Source: Paracyclopina nana
Taxonomy: Eukaryota > Arthropoda > Copepoda > Cyclopoida > Cyclopettidae
Length of the DNA: 64,000 bases
NCBI GenBank assembly: GCA_019096065.1
Contig: JAGUCH010000004.1
Span: forward strand, 6,324,001 to 6,388,000
Reading direction: 5' to 3'
Below, piece by piece: positions 35,300 to 47,239 of this stretch. Every line of letters begins with the position of its first letter. The first letter of the stretch is position 1. Under the pieces are notes generated by a model that saw nothing but the letters and a program-made list of their open reading frames with translations, made no database searches and was not told the origin of the DNA. Made by a program: the position numbers and the translations under genes.

Positions 35300-36481
35300 A
35301 TGGTAAGAATTCCTTGCATATTCTTATGATTTTTATTGAAGTAGTTCAAATGTTTGCCTTTGTTTCCGGCTGGCCAACCATATCGTCAACTCGTACGTTA
35401 TGGTGCAACATTCATTTTCCTTTGTTGCTCGTACGTAGCAAGTTCAATCAAAAATAAAGTAGCATGTGACATCGAAAATCCCTTGCAATTACCGCAGCTT
35501 ATTCCTCGTCATTTAGCATTATGGCTTCCGAGAAAACTATGCTCTCTATTTATCGGATTTGTGGGTCGATCGCACATTTACGTAAAAACTAATGTGACTA
35601 TTTCATTCGTCCATTTATTATGTAAACCCTCAAAAAGCCCAAAGTTGCGCAAGTATGCGAATGTTCGCTATAACTTTTGAAAAAACAAAAAACTGGACTG
35701 ACGAGAATTGTAATGTGTAATTTCGTTGCAGACGCAAGATAAGATAGCCAACAAGATGCTCAACGTGCCAAGATCAACATCGATGTCATCCTCCACCACG
35801 AGCTCCAACGTCTCGCCAATGACGTTGGAAATGTCTCCTTCCTCACTGTCAACGACCTCGACGAGTCAAGTCTCCATTCGAGATTTGACGGAATGCCTGC
35901 ATCGCATCCACGCCTTGGAAGGCCAACAAAGGCCGGCCAGCTTTGAACCCGCTCGTATTCACCGCACGACTCCATCAAATAAGGCCGTTGGCCTTGGCGC
36001 CAGTGGACGAAAGTGCCCCACTTTAAAATTGGCCCTGAAGGTCTCGACAACAGCCACAAGCAAGCAGCTAATTAAATCATCCGCGGACTCGAGGCTGGCG
36101 CCTGAAAAAGCTCGCAATCCTACGGAACCTCATGCCGAAGAGCTCAGCGGCCTCTTAATGCAAGCCCTGGGTCTCGTATCACTCCTCAGGGAAAATGTCA
36201 TGAACGAATTGCCAGCCTCAGTGCAACGACGAGCTGGCAACATTTTGGCCGAAAACGAGGCCGTGCAGGCCAGCCCCGATGTGGTGTACTTATTTGGACG
36301 GTGCTTCAACCTTTCCATGAATGCGAAAATTCTTAGCCAATGCAATTATGCGGACCCCGGCATTGCAGCCCGAGTCCTGACCGATTTGAGCATCCTGGAA
36401 TTGAGCCTCAAGTCCAAGTCGAGACCCCTCCAAGATACGCTTCTACTCGCCGACAGCCTCGACAAGGTGCACATTCTTTAA
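35300..36481 (+). CDS. Unrecognised Ser/Thr-rich protein with helical C-terminus
   Basis: The long exon is 35732-36481 and begins at a good acceptor (TTTCGTTGCAG). The preceding exon appears to contribute only the start codon: CACAATATG followed by GTAAGA at 35303. Joined in phase, these give 250 aa. If that exon is wrong, the first ATG inside the long exon is at 35756. Residues 15-55 are a Ser/Thr/Met-rich low-complexity segment, followed by a short predicted helix (LTECLHRIHALEG), a basic Ser/Thr stretch, and an alpha-helical C-terminal half from about 135 (LLMQALGLVSLLREN) ending KVHIL. There is no signal peptide or TM segment. The family is not recognised. The last five residues resemble a PDZ ligand only loosely. 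AATAAA is at 36542, converging on the GPCR gene. Confidence 0.7.
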
Positions 36482-36715
36482 AAATTGTATACTATGACAT
36501 GCATCGTAGCTTTATTATCCGTTTCTACATTGATCATCAACAATAAATATATAGTATATAGCATATATGATATGACATAATTGGAGTATTTTCATCACAT
36601 GTAATATGCTTGACTTCAAGGGCTGTAAATGTAGTACACATAATTCGTTTGAAATGCATATTGAGTGGTCCAACTTTGAATTGGAGCATAGATTCTTTGG
36701 AGATCTGATAATTGC

Positions 36716-39700
36716 TTATTTGGCAAATGGGGAGGCTGTGATGTTGACAAAAGGGCGGTTGTCCCTGAACATTCGCGTGTTACGACAAGGAACCAGCCAG
36801 GAAAGCAGGAGCTGAAACAACTTGGTGCGAAAGTCCTTGGCCACAAAGCAGTAAATGATGAAGTTGACGGATGAGTTGAACACCAAAAACAAGTGGTGGA
36901 AGTTGTGCAGCACGTAGAAAGCAACAGGAACGTGGTACCTGCAAAGGAAATGTAGCAATTACATACTAAATTGCTCCGGAATGATTGCATGGAGAAATTG
37001 TATATCTGTTCAAATCCGTGTCCGCAAAAATCCGCGCTGCGAAAATCCGCTCAGCAAAAGTCCGTAGATTGCTAATTTGTTTAATCATTGCAAAATGACA
37101 GATGCAAGGAATCAATCATGATCCTAGTCTTGGTCATACTTATGTTGTACTTGTGTGATTTGCTCTACTTTTGAACTTTGCAACCAAGCTGGTTGACTTG
37201 GGTACAAAATTATTGACTTGAATTTTATGCTAAGAATTCATCATCCAGGATTTCATCTTCTTACAAATGTTGCATTACTTTGAATTCAGAACCATAACAC
37301 AAATGTTTTTTGCACCAGAATGTACAAAAAATGGCCAACAATCTAAGATGTTGAAAATAAAATCATGTTGGGTAGTTTATCAGTCAATGGCCCATATCTT
37401 GTATGAATTACACTGTTTTTTGCCAAAATATTGAAGAGAAATGCTGAAAAATCAAAGATTTTGGTGATGCAGCCAGATTTTGGTACCAAAGAAATATCGA
37501 AAAAATATTTTGAAAATACTTTAATTTTCAAAAAAATTTAATTTTTGGCAGATTGATTTATACAGAGAAAAGATTTAGAGAGCGGATGGTCACGGAGCTG
37601 ATGTTTACAGAACGGATTTTAACGGTATACCGTATACGGATTTTTGCTGATACGGATTTGAACAGTACATTGGGAGAAATCATAAATTAGAGCTTAAACC
37701 AGGCATTTCCAGTATATCAAACGACAACGTACCGTTTCTGGTAGAAGCAGTACTTGAAGCTATCCATGATATGTGCATTGGGCTTGGCAAATTCGTAGAT
37801 CTTCAATGCCAGTCTGTACGAGTGGCAGAGAATGAATAAGAACACGATGGCCACGAGGATCACGGTGGACTTTTCCCGTTTCTTGCGGAAGTGAAAGGTG
37901 CCCGTTGACAAGGTTTTGTAGGTGTCACTGCTCTGCCTGTTGGTCGTGGACGATGATGGAGGGGATCCATTTCCAGCCAGTCTCTCTGACATCTTATTGG
38001 AGGCCTTGACTAAAACTTCTTCCTTCCGGCTGACATCTCCCAAAATGTCGGGCATATTTTCCACTGCGTTAGCTTTTTCGCAGAGCAACGGCAGGGAGAT
38101 GGCTCCATTGAAACGGGAGCTCTGTTCACAAACCTGAAAATTAATCAAAAAGAAAGCCATCAATATAAATCATGAATGAACCGCGCTTTCAATTACAAGC
38201 TTTCAATATCTTTTTTGGGGTAGCATCTTTGATGCACTATACGCTACAAACATGGCTAACTTTCGTATTGTGGCATAATGAGCAAACTTTCTGGCTGCTG
38301 CTGTTAATTACATCTGTAACGCGTCAATGATGGAAGAAACTAATTACAGTGGACAGATAGCACAGCTGCATTTGGGAAAACCCTAAAGGAAAAGTTAAGC
38401 TCGAGAATAACACACATCTTTTTACCTTTTTTGAGTGCTGTTGCCCTCCTCCGCATCCGCTGTTTCCATTGCGGAGTCTGGACCAGTATGAGGCTGTTTC
38501 CTTCGAACTTTGACTGCTACCTTCATTGGTCTGGCAATTCATGGATGACACAGACGAAACTTTCTTGAAATCGTTCCCTCTCCTCTTGGAGTCTTCGTAG
38601 GCAGAAAAAATCATCAGTTCTTTGCCCTGAAAAGCCGATATAGTTAATTATACCGACGACGTCAAAGCAGAATTTTCATCATTTACCTTAGGCAGTTGAT
38701 TTATTTCTGTCCAATTGTCACCAACTGCCTTCTCCTTATTTTGCACACAGGAGGATTTTCCGTTTAAAATACGCAAGTGGCCTTCACTCAGTCTGTGGTT
38801 TTTCAGCCTTCGGAGCTCAAAGTTATCGAGCTGTAATTGGAAAAAGCCCATTCATTCAACACTTTTACTGGCGGCATAACCATGAAAAAGTTTTTGCAAT
38901 ATATACAGCGCAAATGATTTATGTACTGCTATTTCATTTTGGCGAGCATGACTTACGTTTTCAGCAACTTTAGGGGCAATTTGCACAATGGTTGGTTGGT
39001 TTTCCATCAGACTTTTGGTGGCCGCATTGTCATCCATGTCAGCCTTTTCAAATGCAGTTCGGTTGAGGGCTTCACTCTGGGCTGCTTCTTTATTAGCACA
39101 TTGCCTGTTGCCTCCGACGAATCGATACTCAAACTTGGCTGATGATCGGATCTGTTTGCATGAATAGAAAAGAGCGTGTAAGTATATACGTATATCTCTT
39201 GAAGTACGTGGCGGGTGCAAAATATGCATATTTTATCCCGAATACGTAAAATCAGGGCTGTTTCACTAGTTTTTTGTGACTTGTCTTTTGGCTAATTTAT
39301 TTGGTAAAAGAGGATCTGGTTTTTTAGAGGAGCAATTTTGTATTCAAATAGCTAAATAGGCGAACCAAAACGAAACAAATATGCTAATTTTCCAATTGCT
39401 TCATCTTGTCAGCTATTTGGTGTAAAATAAGATTGCTTGAGATATCTAATATGCAGTTGCATTAGGGTAATGACTGTTGTACTACAACTTACAGCTATTC
39501 TTACCTTCAAGTAAATCCTCATGTTGAAGTAGATGAGAGCCAAAAGAGGGACTATCCCAGTGGTGATGAGCTCGTCCCAATACGAACTGAAGCGGATGTA
39601 CACCGGATTCTCCATAATGGATGTGGTCCAATAGTCAGTGTAGTTGTCAACCAGCTTGAACTGCATGAACCTTGGAATGTCCAGGGCAATGCTGACCGCA

Positions 39701-40544
39701 GCCACCAAAAGGATGAACTTGTAGGGAGCCTGCCTCTTTGACAGGGGATGACACACTGCCCTATATCTCTCGGCTGACACTGCCACCACCATGAACACTG
39801 CTCCGGATTGAATCATGCCCTTGATGGGGTGCCAAAAGTAGGGGTAGGTGAGCTTGTACCACAGCGGCTCCTCCTCCACAAAGTTGCCAATGATTGCTTT
39901 CTGCACAATCATATCCATGATGAGAAGGCTGTCAACCACTGCCAAGCTGATCAAGAGGCGATTGAAGCTGATATTGGTCGTGTAGTGGCTGAGGATGCGG
40001 ACAGCCAATACATTTCCGGCGAGACCAATCACACCGACAAAGCTGATGGCTACGCCTTCCAGCCAGAATCGGGCATTCTCTCGAAAAGGCCTGTAATCCT
40101 CAAGGAGCTCGTAGCAAGTGATGTTTTCGTCTGTTGGAGGAAGAAAGTGGCAATCAGCAACATTTAATTATAGTAGCGTAGCAAAAATGTACTAGCACTC
40201 ATTTCATCAGAGATTGCATCTTTAATCCTCACGTTGAAGTTGCAACCTCTATCATAGAGTAACTGGCAAAAAAGCTTACTTATGGGCAATTCTGGCTCCA
40301 GATCCTCAAGTATAAGTTCACTATCATTATTGGGTGCGAAGAAGGGCTCTTGATTGTTTTCGATACTGTCAGGGGATGTGAGATTTCCAGCGATGGTGTT
40401 GTTCCCGTCCAGATCCTGATCCGGAATGGAGTCTTGCCTCCAGACAAGACATATCGTGACAATGTTTCCGGGCAGGCATAATACCACCCAAATGGCTATG
40501 GCTTTCAGGGCAAAGACGTGGGAGTCTTTCATCGATTTTTTCAT
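36716..40544 (-). CDS. Class A GPCR, FMRFamide-receptor-like
   Basis: This is a seven-helix plasma-membrane peptide receptor. Minus-strand exons 40544-40280, 40130-39505, 39151-38957, 38830-38687, 38626-38426, 38133-37733 and 36938-36716 give 684 aa. A hydrophobic N-terminal segment and a glycosylated acidic ectodomain precede TM1 (VGVIGLAGNVLAVRIL). TM3 ends in ERYRAVCHPL, the ERY form of DRY. TM4 is followed by DIPRFMQF, and TM7 carries SVNFIIYC in place of NPxxY; both are typical of the FMRFamide-receptor group. TM6 is STVILVAIVFLFILCHSY. The third intracellular loop is about 275 residues, carried largely by three phase-0 exons of 195, 144 and 201 nt that could be skipped without changing frame. 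The last intron contains an inverted-repeat element. The ligand cannot be read from sequence. Confidence 0.88.
37006..37665. mobile_element. Intronic terminal-inverted-repeat element
   Basis: CTGTTCAAATCCGTGTCCGC at 37006 matches the complement of the right end (37637-37665) at 27 of 29 positions. Inside both ends are repeated ATCCG/CGGAT motifs. Flanks are TATAT and TACAT, possibly an imperfect duplication. It is 660 bp, non-coding and lies in the last GPCR intron. Confidence 0.6.
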
Positions 40545-41766
40545 AAGAAAAACCCTGCATAGAGATTATTTGATTATGAGCAAGCGGCTTAAATGGTGCC
40601 CAAGTGTCGCATTCATGTAGTAGGTATATGTGTGAGACACTAGGGTTATATCATTGCATTAATTTCCCCCATTGCGACTCAGCCACTACTAACGCGATAT
40701 GAGGAAGAGAACTACTTAATTTAAGTGGTGTCTATGCTACTTTTCCCTCTTCGCAGTATGCAAATTAAAAAAAAAGCCAGCGGAAACAGCATATACCATT
40801 TGGAGAGATAAAAATGGCCTCTCCTTCTCTCAAAAGAAAACGGGTAATTTATAGCTGTTCAGGCAGCAGAATTCTATTCTGCTAGAAAGTCAAATATTCA
40901 GCCCATGCCTCAAACCGAATATGCATATAATGTAGCATAGCATCCCAAAGCCGCGTGATGCATTTGTGCTATGACCTATTCCGAAAAAAGGCTATTATAG
41001 TATGTGCTCAAAATGATTTTTTACTGCAAGGCAATTTTTCACGCATGTGGTAGCCTCTGTAAACGCTTGAAAAAGTGAAAAAGATATGCTGCCCTGTCAG
41101 TGTACATGATATACTGCATTACCTTGTGCTTGTATGTTCGTAGGAGATAAATCTGCTTCTCCGGGCTTTGTGTCAGCTCACGTTTCTCGGCGTGGACTGA
41201 GGCCTCGGCCTCAACAGTGTGCTAGTCGGATCCGGAGAAAAGTTGCGATAGACTTAAGAGCTACTTACACTAGACTAGCAGAGGCTACCGTGAGAAGCGG
41301 CGCCGAGGTCGGCTGAGGCTTCTTCTCCCCTCTACGTGCAGCTAGCTCACTGCATAAACTGCTGGCTTTTTTTCGCAAAATTAAAATATGCCACAGTTTG
41401 CCTTCTTCCCTCAAGAAGCTAAAAAGCTTCTGCAAGCTCCGCAAAAATACTTATTCAGCGCAATATTTGCAGCGTCTCTTAACAATGCCCGCTTGAATTT
41501 TTATAATAAGTTGGTTTAATTTTGCCTTTGGCAAACTTGTTTGCCATGGGAAGACTCTCTCCAAATACATGAAAAGTTGAAAACCTTTTCTTTATCGTCT
41601 TCAAGATGTACGCTGAAAAGCTTTTTTACCGCTCGCATTGCAGTAAGTGGTTTTAAGTATTTTTTTGTTGTTTTGTTGCCATGTCGCCAATCTTTAATAC
41701 GAGCAACTATTCACATAAGTATCATAACAATAACATTGATGTAGGGCGATCCCAGCGGCCTTTATG
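40545..41766. other. Upstream region of the GPCR gene, no gene seen
   Basis: It probably holds promoter and 5' UTR exons of the minus-strand GPCR. A GC-richer patch lies at about 41150-41330. No coding support is seen. Confidence 0.4.
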
Positions 41767-41774
41767 GGCAACAT

Positions 41775-42229
41775 CAGAGACTTATATTTTAAGAGAAGTG
41801 CATTAGTGATGACGTCATAGGGTGCGTTATGCACGTAGTGGTCACGCTCCAAAAGAGATAATAATAAACCCTCGGCGCTGGCTGGCTACATCTGGGCTAG
41901 GGCAGACTTTTGATTCGTCATATCTCCAAGAGCATTCAACCGAGCCCAAATGGTGCTTTAATTCTCAATTCTAATTAGATCAAAATAAAGTGGTTCTATT
42001 ACAAGTATTTTTGAAGTTCTTATTGAAAATTTCAAGGTTTGTAAAAAGCTTAATAAAAATTCACGGCCGATTCATAGTTACCAGATATTGAAAACAAAGA
42101 TTTAAGTCTTTTTGGCATTTTTTTAAACCAATTCTATAAATAGCACTAGACAGTAGAACGATTTAGTGCGTGACCACTACATGCAATGTTTACATTACAT
42201 CAGCACTTCTCTTAAAATATAAGTCTCTG
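41775..42229. mobile_element. hAT-type MITE with 8-bp target duplication
   Basis: The left end CAGAGACTTATATTTTAAGA and the right end are perfect complements over 27 bp (to AGAAGTGC). A sub-terminal GTAGTGGTCACGC is also inverted. The 8-bp GGCAACAT directly flanks both ends (41767-41774 and 42230-42237), which is the hAT signature. It is 455 bp with no ORF. Confidence 0.85.
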
Positions 42230-43408
42230 GGCAACATTTGTGATTTTCAGCTGACACTGCTCGAGCAAAAAAACTGAGTTAGCGCGTTTTTGCGACTCGT
42301 AAAGTAGTTCGAAATAAAGACCCAAGCACATAAGAGTTATCAATTTTTGTAAAGGATTACTATATGACGGTAAAATAAAATGGTTTTCAATCTATTATAC
42401 CCAAAAAAAACTTAAAACATCAAGACGTTAGAGTCCTGAAGCTATGCATTTGTAAAAACAAAGTAACCATTTACTATAGCTATTTGCCCTAAATAAAGTG
42501 GCTCGACTAATGCATACAAAATGTGATTTTGAACTCGGCTCACAAGTGTTTCTTCAAAAAACTCGGTAGATGGAGTGTCTTTGTTATGATACTGCTGTCT
42601 TTAAAAAAATAATTATGAAAAGCCTTCATTACATGGGGGTTTTGGGATCATCACAATAGTTGAATATTTTCCATAAAAAGGCTCATTTAACAGCTCCTGA
42701 CTGTAAGCCACAAGCAATCCTGATACAAGGTTTCGGATTCGAAAATCAGCTTTTTGGCCCAAACCCCTTGCAATAGTGTGAAAAGTTGGAAAATTAAGTT
42801 TCATGACCACTGGACCACTCTAGGGTGGTCAAGTGGTGCGGTAAGCAAAATGCTGTTTAGATTAAGGCAAAAATGAATGGGGGCCTAGCTGGAGGTGTGG
42901 GTATGGCCAGAAATCAACTATACCCTAATTATCTAGGCCCTGGGGGGGTCTCTAGGTGTCAGGGAAAAAAAGTTGAAAAACGTAAACAAACTAGTTGAAA
43001 AATGGCCAAAATTCACTTTTTCCGACCCTACTTTGAGGGCATTTTCCTCCCATGTCAGTGGATGGATTTTTGATTTTTCAACTCTGGATGAAAGTCAAAG
43101 ATTGGAACTGTCATTACAAAAAAGAAAATTCATTATATGTCTGCAGATGGAGCTCCTGGAGCGATTCAAAAATACACATTTTTTACAAAAATGACTTTAC
43201 AGTAAAACATATAAAACTGACAAGCGGAAGTGAAGTCAAATACAAACATTTTTTTATCATCACAAACATGTCAGTGCACACCCAGAGTGCACATCCCAAA
43301 CAAAAAAATTCAGGATATATAGGCCCTGCCCCTGGCCAGGAGCCTGGGCGGTCCCATTTATTCTCTGCTGTAACAGCTACATAGGCCAACAGGGAGCCCT
43401 TGGCTCCC

Positions 43409-45168
43409 ATGTCAGTGGATGAAAGTGTCCTTTTTTGGCCTCCTGAGGTCTGTGCTGACCTTGAGGCTTGGTCCAAGCAAAAAAATTCAGGGTACATTGG
43501 CCCTGGCCAGGAGCCAGGGCGGTACTGGTTATGCTCTGCTGCAGCAGCTACATAGGCCAACAGGGAGCCCCTGGCTCCCATGTCAGTGGATGAAAGTGCC
43601 CTTTTTCAGCCTCCTGAGGTCTGTGCTGACCTGGAGGCTTGGTCCAAGAAAAAAAATTCAGGGTACATTGGCCCTGGCCTGGAGTCAGGGCGGTACCGGT
43701 TATGCTCTACTGCAGCAGCTTCATTGGCCAACAGGTAGCCCCTGGCTCCCATGTCAGTGGATGAAAGTGTCCTTTTTTGGCCTCCTGAGGTCTGTGCTGG
43801 CCTGGAGGCTTGGTCCAAATAAAAAAATTCAGGGTACATTGGCCCTGGCCTGGAGCCTGGGCGGTACCGGTTATACTCTGCTGCAGCAGCTACATAGGCC
43901 AACAGGGAGCCCCTGGCTCCCATGTCAGTGGATGAAAGTGCCCTTTTTCAGCCTCCTGAGGTCTGTGCTGGCCTGGAGGCTTGGTCCAAATAAAAAAATT
44001 CAGGGTACATTGGCCCTGGCCTGGAGCCTGGGCGGTACCGGTTATACACTCTGCTGCAGCAGCTACATAGGCCAACAGGGAGCCCCTGGCTCCCATGTCA
44101 GTGGATGAAAGTGCCCTTTTTCAGCCTCCTGAGGTCTGTGCTGACCTGGAGGCTTGGTCCAAGCAAAAAAATTCAGGGTACATTGGCCCTGGCCAGGAGC
44201 CAGGGCGGTACCGGTTATACTCTGCTGCAGCAGCTACATAGGCCAACAGGTAGCCCCTGGCTCCCATGTCAGTGGATGAAAGTGTCCTTTTTCAGCCTCC
44301 TGAGGTCTGTGCTGGCCTGGAGGCTTGGTCCAAATAAAAAAATTCAGGGTACATTGGCCCTGGCCTGGAGCCTGGGCGGTACCGGTTATACTCTGCTGCA
44401 GCAGCTACATAGGCCAACAGGGAGCCCCTGGCTCCCATGTCAGTGGATGAAAGTGCCCTTTTTCAGCCTCCTGAGGTCTGTGCTGACCTGGAGGCTTGGT
44501 CCAAGCAAAAAAATTCAGGGTACATTGGCCCTGGCCAGGAGCCAGGGCGGTACCGGTTATACTCTGCTGCAGCAGCTACATAGGCCAACAGGTAGCCCCT
44601 GGCTCCCATGTCAGTGGATGAAAGTGTCCTTTTTCAGCCTCCTGAGGTCTGTGCTGGCCTGGAGGCTTGGTCCAAATAAAAAAATTCAGGGTACATTGGC
44701 CCTGGCCTGGAGCCTGGGCGGTACCGGTTATACTCTGCTGCAGCAGCTACATAGGCCAACAGGGAGCCCCTGGCTCCCATGTCAGTGGATGAAAGTGCCC
44801 TTTTTCAGCCTCCTGAGGTCTGTGCTGACCTGGAGGCTTGGTCCAAGCAAAAAAATTCAGGGTACATTGGCCCTGGCCAGGAGCCAGGGCGGTACCGGTT
44901 ATGCTCTACTGCAGCAGCTTCATTGGCCAACAGGTAGCCCCTGGCTCCCATGTCAGTGGATGAAAGTGTCCTTTTTTGGCCTCCTGAGGTCTGTGCTGGC
45001 CTGGAGGCTTGGTCCAAATAAAAAAATTCAGGGTACATTGGCCCTGGCCTGGAGCCTGGGCGGTACCGGTTATACTCTGCTGCAGCAGCTACATAGGCCA
45101 ACAGGGAGCCCCTGGCTCCCATGTCAGTGGATGAAAGTGTCCTTTTTCAGCCTCCTGGGGTCTGTGCT
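43409..45168 (+). repeat. Left array of 171-bp tandem units
   Basis: ATGTCAGTGG recurs at 43409, 43580, 43751, 43922, 44095, 44266, 44437, 44608, 44779, 44950 and 45121, a spacing of 171 bp (173 once). Units differ at a few diagnostic sites, for example CCAGGAGCC against CTGGAGCC and GCAAAAAAA against ATAAAAAAA, alternating to give a higher-order two-unit pattern at 44095-44779. Each unit contains the 14-bp palindrome GCTGCTGCAGCAGC in most copies. Confidence 0.93.
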
Positions 45169-46516
45169 GACTATGTAGCTGCTGCAGCAGAGTGTATAAC
45201 CGGTACCGCCCAGGCTCCAGGCCAGGGCCAATGTACCCTGAATTTTTTTATTTGGACCAAGCCTCCAGGCCAGCACAGACCTCAGGAGGCTGAAAAAGGA
45301 CACTTTCATCCACTGACATGGGAGCCAGGGGCTACCTGTTGGCCTATGTAGCTGCTGCAGCAGAGTATAACCGGTACCGCCCTGGCTCCTGGCCAGGGCC
45401 AATGTACCCTGAATTTTTTTGCTTGGACCAAGCCTCCAGGTCAGCACAGACCTCAGGAGGCTGAAAAAGGGCACTTTCATCCACTGACATGGGAGCCAGG
45501 GGCTCCCTGTTGGCCTATGTAGCTGCTGCAGCAGAGTATAACCGGTACCGCCCAGGCTCCAGGCCAGGGCCAATGTACCCTGAATTTTTTTATTTGGACC
45601 AAGCCTCCAGGCCAGCACAGACCTCAGGAGGCTGAAAAAGGACACTTTCATCCACTGACATGGGAGCCAGGGGCTACCTGTTGGCCTATGTAGCTGCTGC
45701 AGCAGAGTATAACCGGTACCGCCCTGGCTCCTGGCCAGGGCCAATGTACCCTGAATTTTTTTGCTTGGACCAAGCCTCCAGGTCAGCACAGACCTCAGGA
45801 GGCTGAAAAAGGGCACTTTCATCCACTGACATGGGAGCCAGGGGCTCCCTGTTGGCCTATGTAGCTGCTGCAGCAGAGTGTATAACCGGTACCGCCCAGG
45901 CTCCAGGCCAGGGCCAATGTACCCTGAATTTTTTTATTTGGACCAAGCCTCCAGGCCAGCACAGACCTCAGGAGGCTGAAAAAGGGCACTTTCATCCACT
46001 GACATGGGAGCCAGGGGCTCCTGTTGGCCTCATGTAGCTGCTGCAGCAGAGTATAACCGTACCGCCCAGGCTCCAGGCCAGGGCCAATGTACCCTGAATT
46101 TTTTATTTGGACCAAGCCTCCAGGCCAGCACAGACCTCAGGAGGCCAAAAAAGGACACTTTCATCCACTGACATGGGAGCCAGGGGCTACCTGTTGGCCA
46201 ATGAAGCTGCTGCAGTAGAGCATAACCGGTACCGCCCTGACTCCAGGCCAGGGCCAATGTACCCTGAATTTTTTTGCTTGGACCAAGCCTCCAGGTCAGC
46301 ACAGACCTCAGGAGGCTGAAAAAGGGCACTTTCATCCACTGACATGGGAGCCAGGGGCTCCCTGTTGGCCTATGTAGCTGCTGCAGCAGAGCATAACCAG
46401 TACCGCCCTGGCTCCTGGCCAGGGCCAATGTACCCTGAATTTTTTTGCTTGGACCAAGCCTCAAGGTCAGCACAGACCTCAGGAGGCCAAAAAAGGACAC
46501 TTTCATCCACTGACAT
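45169..46516 (-). repeat. Right inverted array of 171-bp tandem units
   Basis: The complement of the same unit ends at 45319, 45490, 45661, 45832, 46005, 46174, 46345 and 46516. The order of variant units mirrors the left array, including the 173-bp unit, but with fewer units. The copy at about 46005-46174 carries several single-base indels. Confidence 0.92.
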
Positions 46517-47239
46517 GGGAGCCAAGGGCTCCCTGTTGGCCTATGTAGCTGTTACAGCAGAGAATAAATGGGACCGCCCAGGCTCCTGGCCAGGGGCAGG
46601 GCCTATATATCCTGAATTTTTTTGTTTGGGATGTGCACTCTGGGTGTGCACTGACATGTTTGTGATGATAAAAAAATGTTTGTATTTGACTTCACTTCCG
46701 CTTGTCAGTTTTATATGTTTTACTGTAAAGTCATTTTTGTAAAAAATGTGTATTTTTGAATCGCTCCAGGAGCTCCATCTGCAGACATATAATGAATTTT
46801 CTTTTTTGTAATGACAGTTCCAATCTTTGACTTTCATCCAGAGTTGAAAAATCAAAAATCCATCCACTGACATGGGAGGAAAATGCCCTCAAAGTAGGGT
46901 CGGAAAAAGTGAATTTTGGCCATTTTTCAACTAGTTTGTTTACGTTTTTCAACTTTTTTTCCCTGACACCTAGAGACCCCCCCAGGGCCTAGATAATTAG
47001 GGTATAGTTGATTTCTGGCCATACCCACACCTCCAGCTAGGCCCCCATTCATTTTTGCCTTAATCTAAACAGCATTTTGCTTACCGCACCACTTGACCAC
47101 CCTAGAGTGGTCCAGTGGTCATGAAACTTAATTTTCCAACTTTTCACACTATTGCAAGGGGTTTGGGCCAAAAAGCTGATTTTCGAATCCGAAACCTTGT
47201 ATCAGGATTGCTTGTGGCTTACAGTCAGGAGCTGTTAAA

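Larger units (their letters stand above)
42686..47239. mobile_element. 4.5-kb foldback element with 171-bp satellite arms
   Basis: Two inverted arms are present. Each has a 723-bp outer segment (42686-43408 and 46517-47239) and an inner array of 171-bp units: ten units plus a partial on the left (43409-45168) and about eight, inverted, on the right (45169-46516). The outer segments appear identical wherever I compared them. The switch of orientation is near 45168, inside a unit. Terminal sequence is TTTAACAGCTCCTGACTG at the left and its complement at the right. The long ORFs on both strands follow from a repeat length divisible by three and are not taken as genes. No transposase or clear target duplication is seen; AAAAGG occurs near both ends. 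Confidence 0.9.

Noticed and set aside
43419-45178. Long ORFs of 229, 357 and 232 codons with 57-residue repeats
   Set aside because: They arise from a 171-bp tandem repeat whose length is divisible by three, occur on both strands of a palindrome and lack gene signals.
42686-47239. CRISPR-like interpretation of the regular repeats
   Set aside because: The units are contiguous 171-bp repeats without spacers, in a eukaryotic genome.
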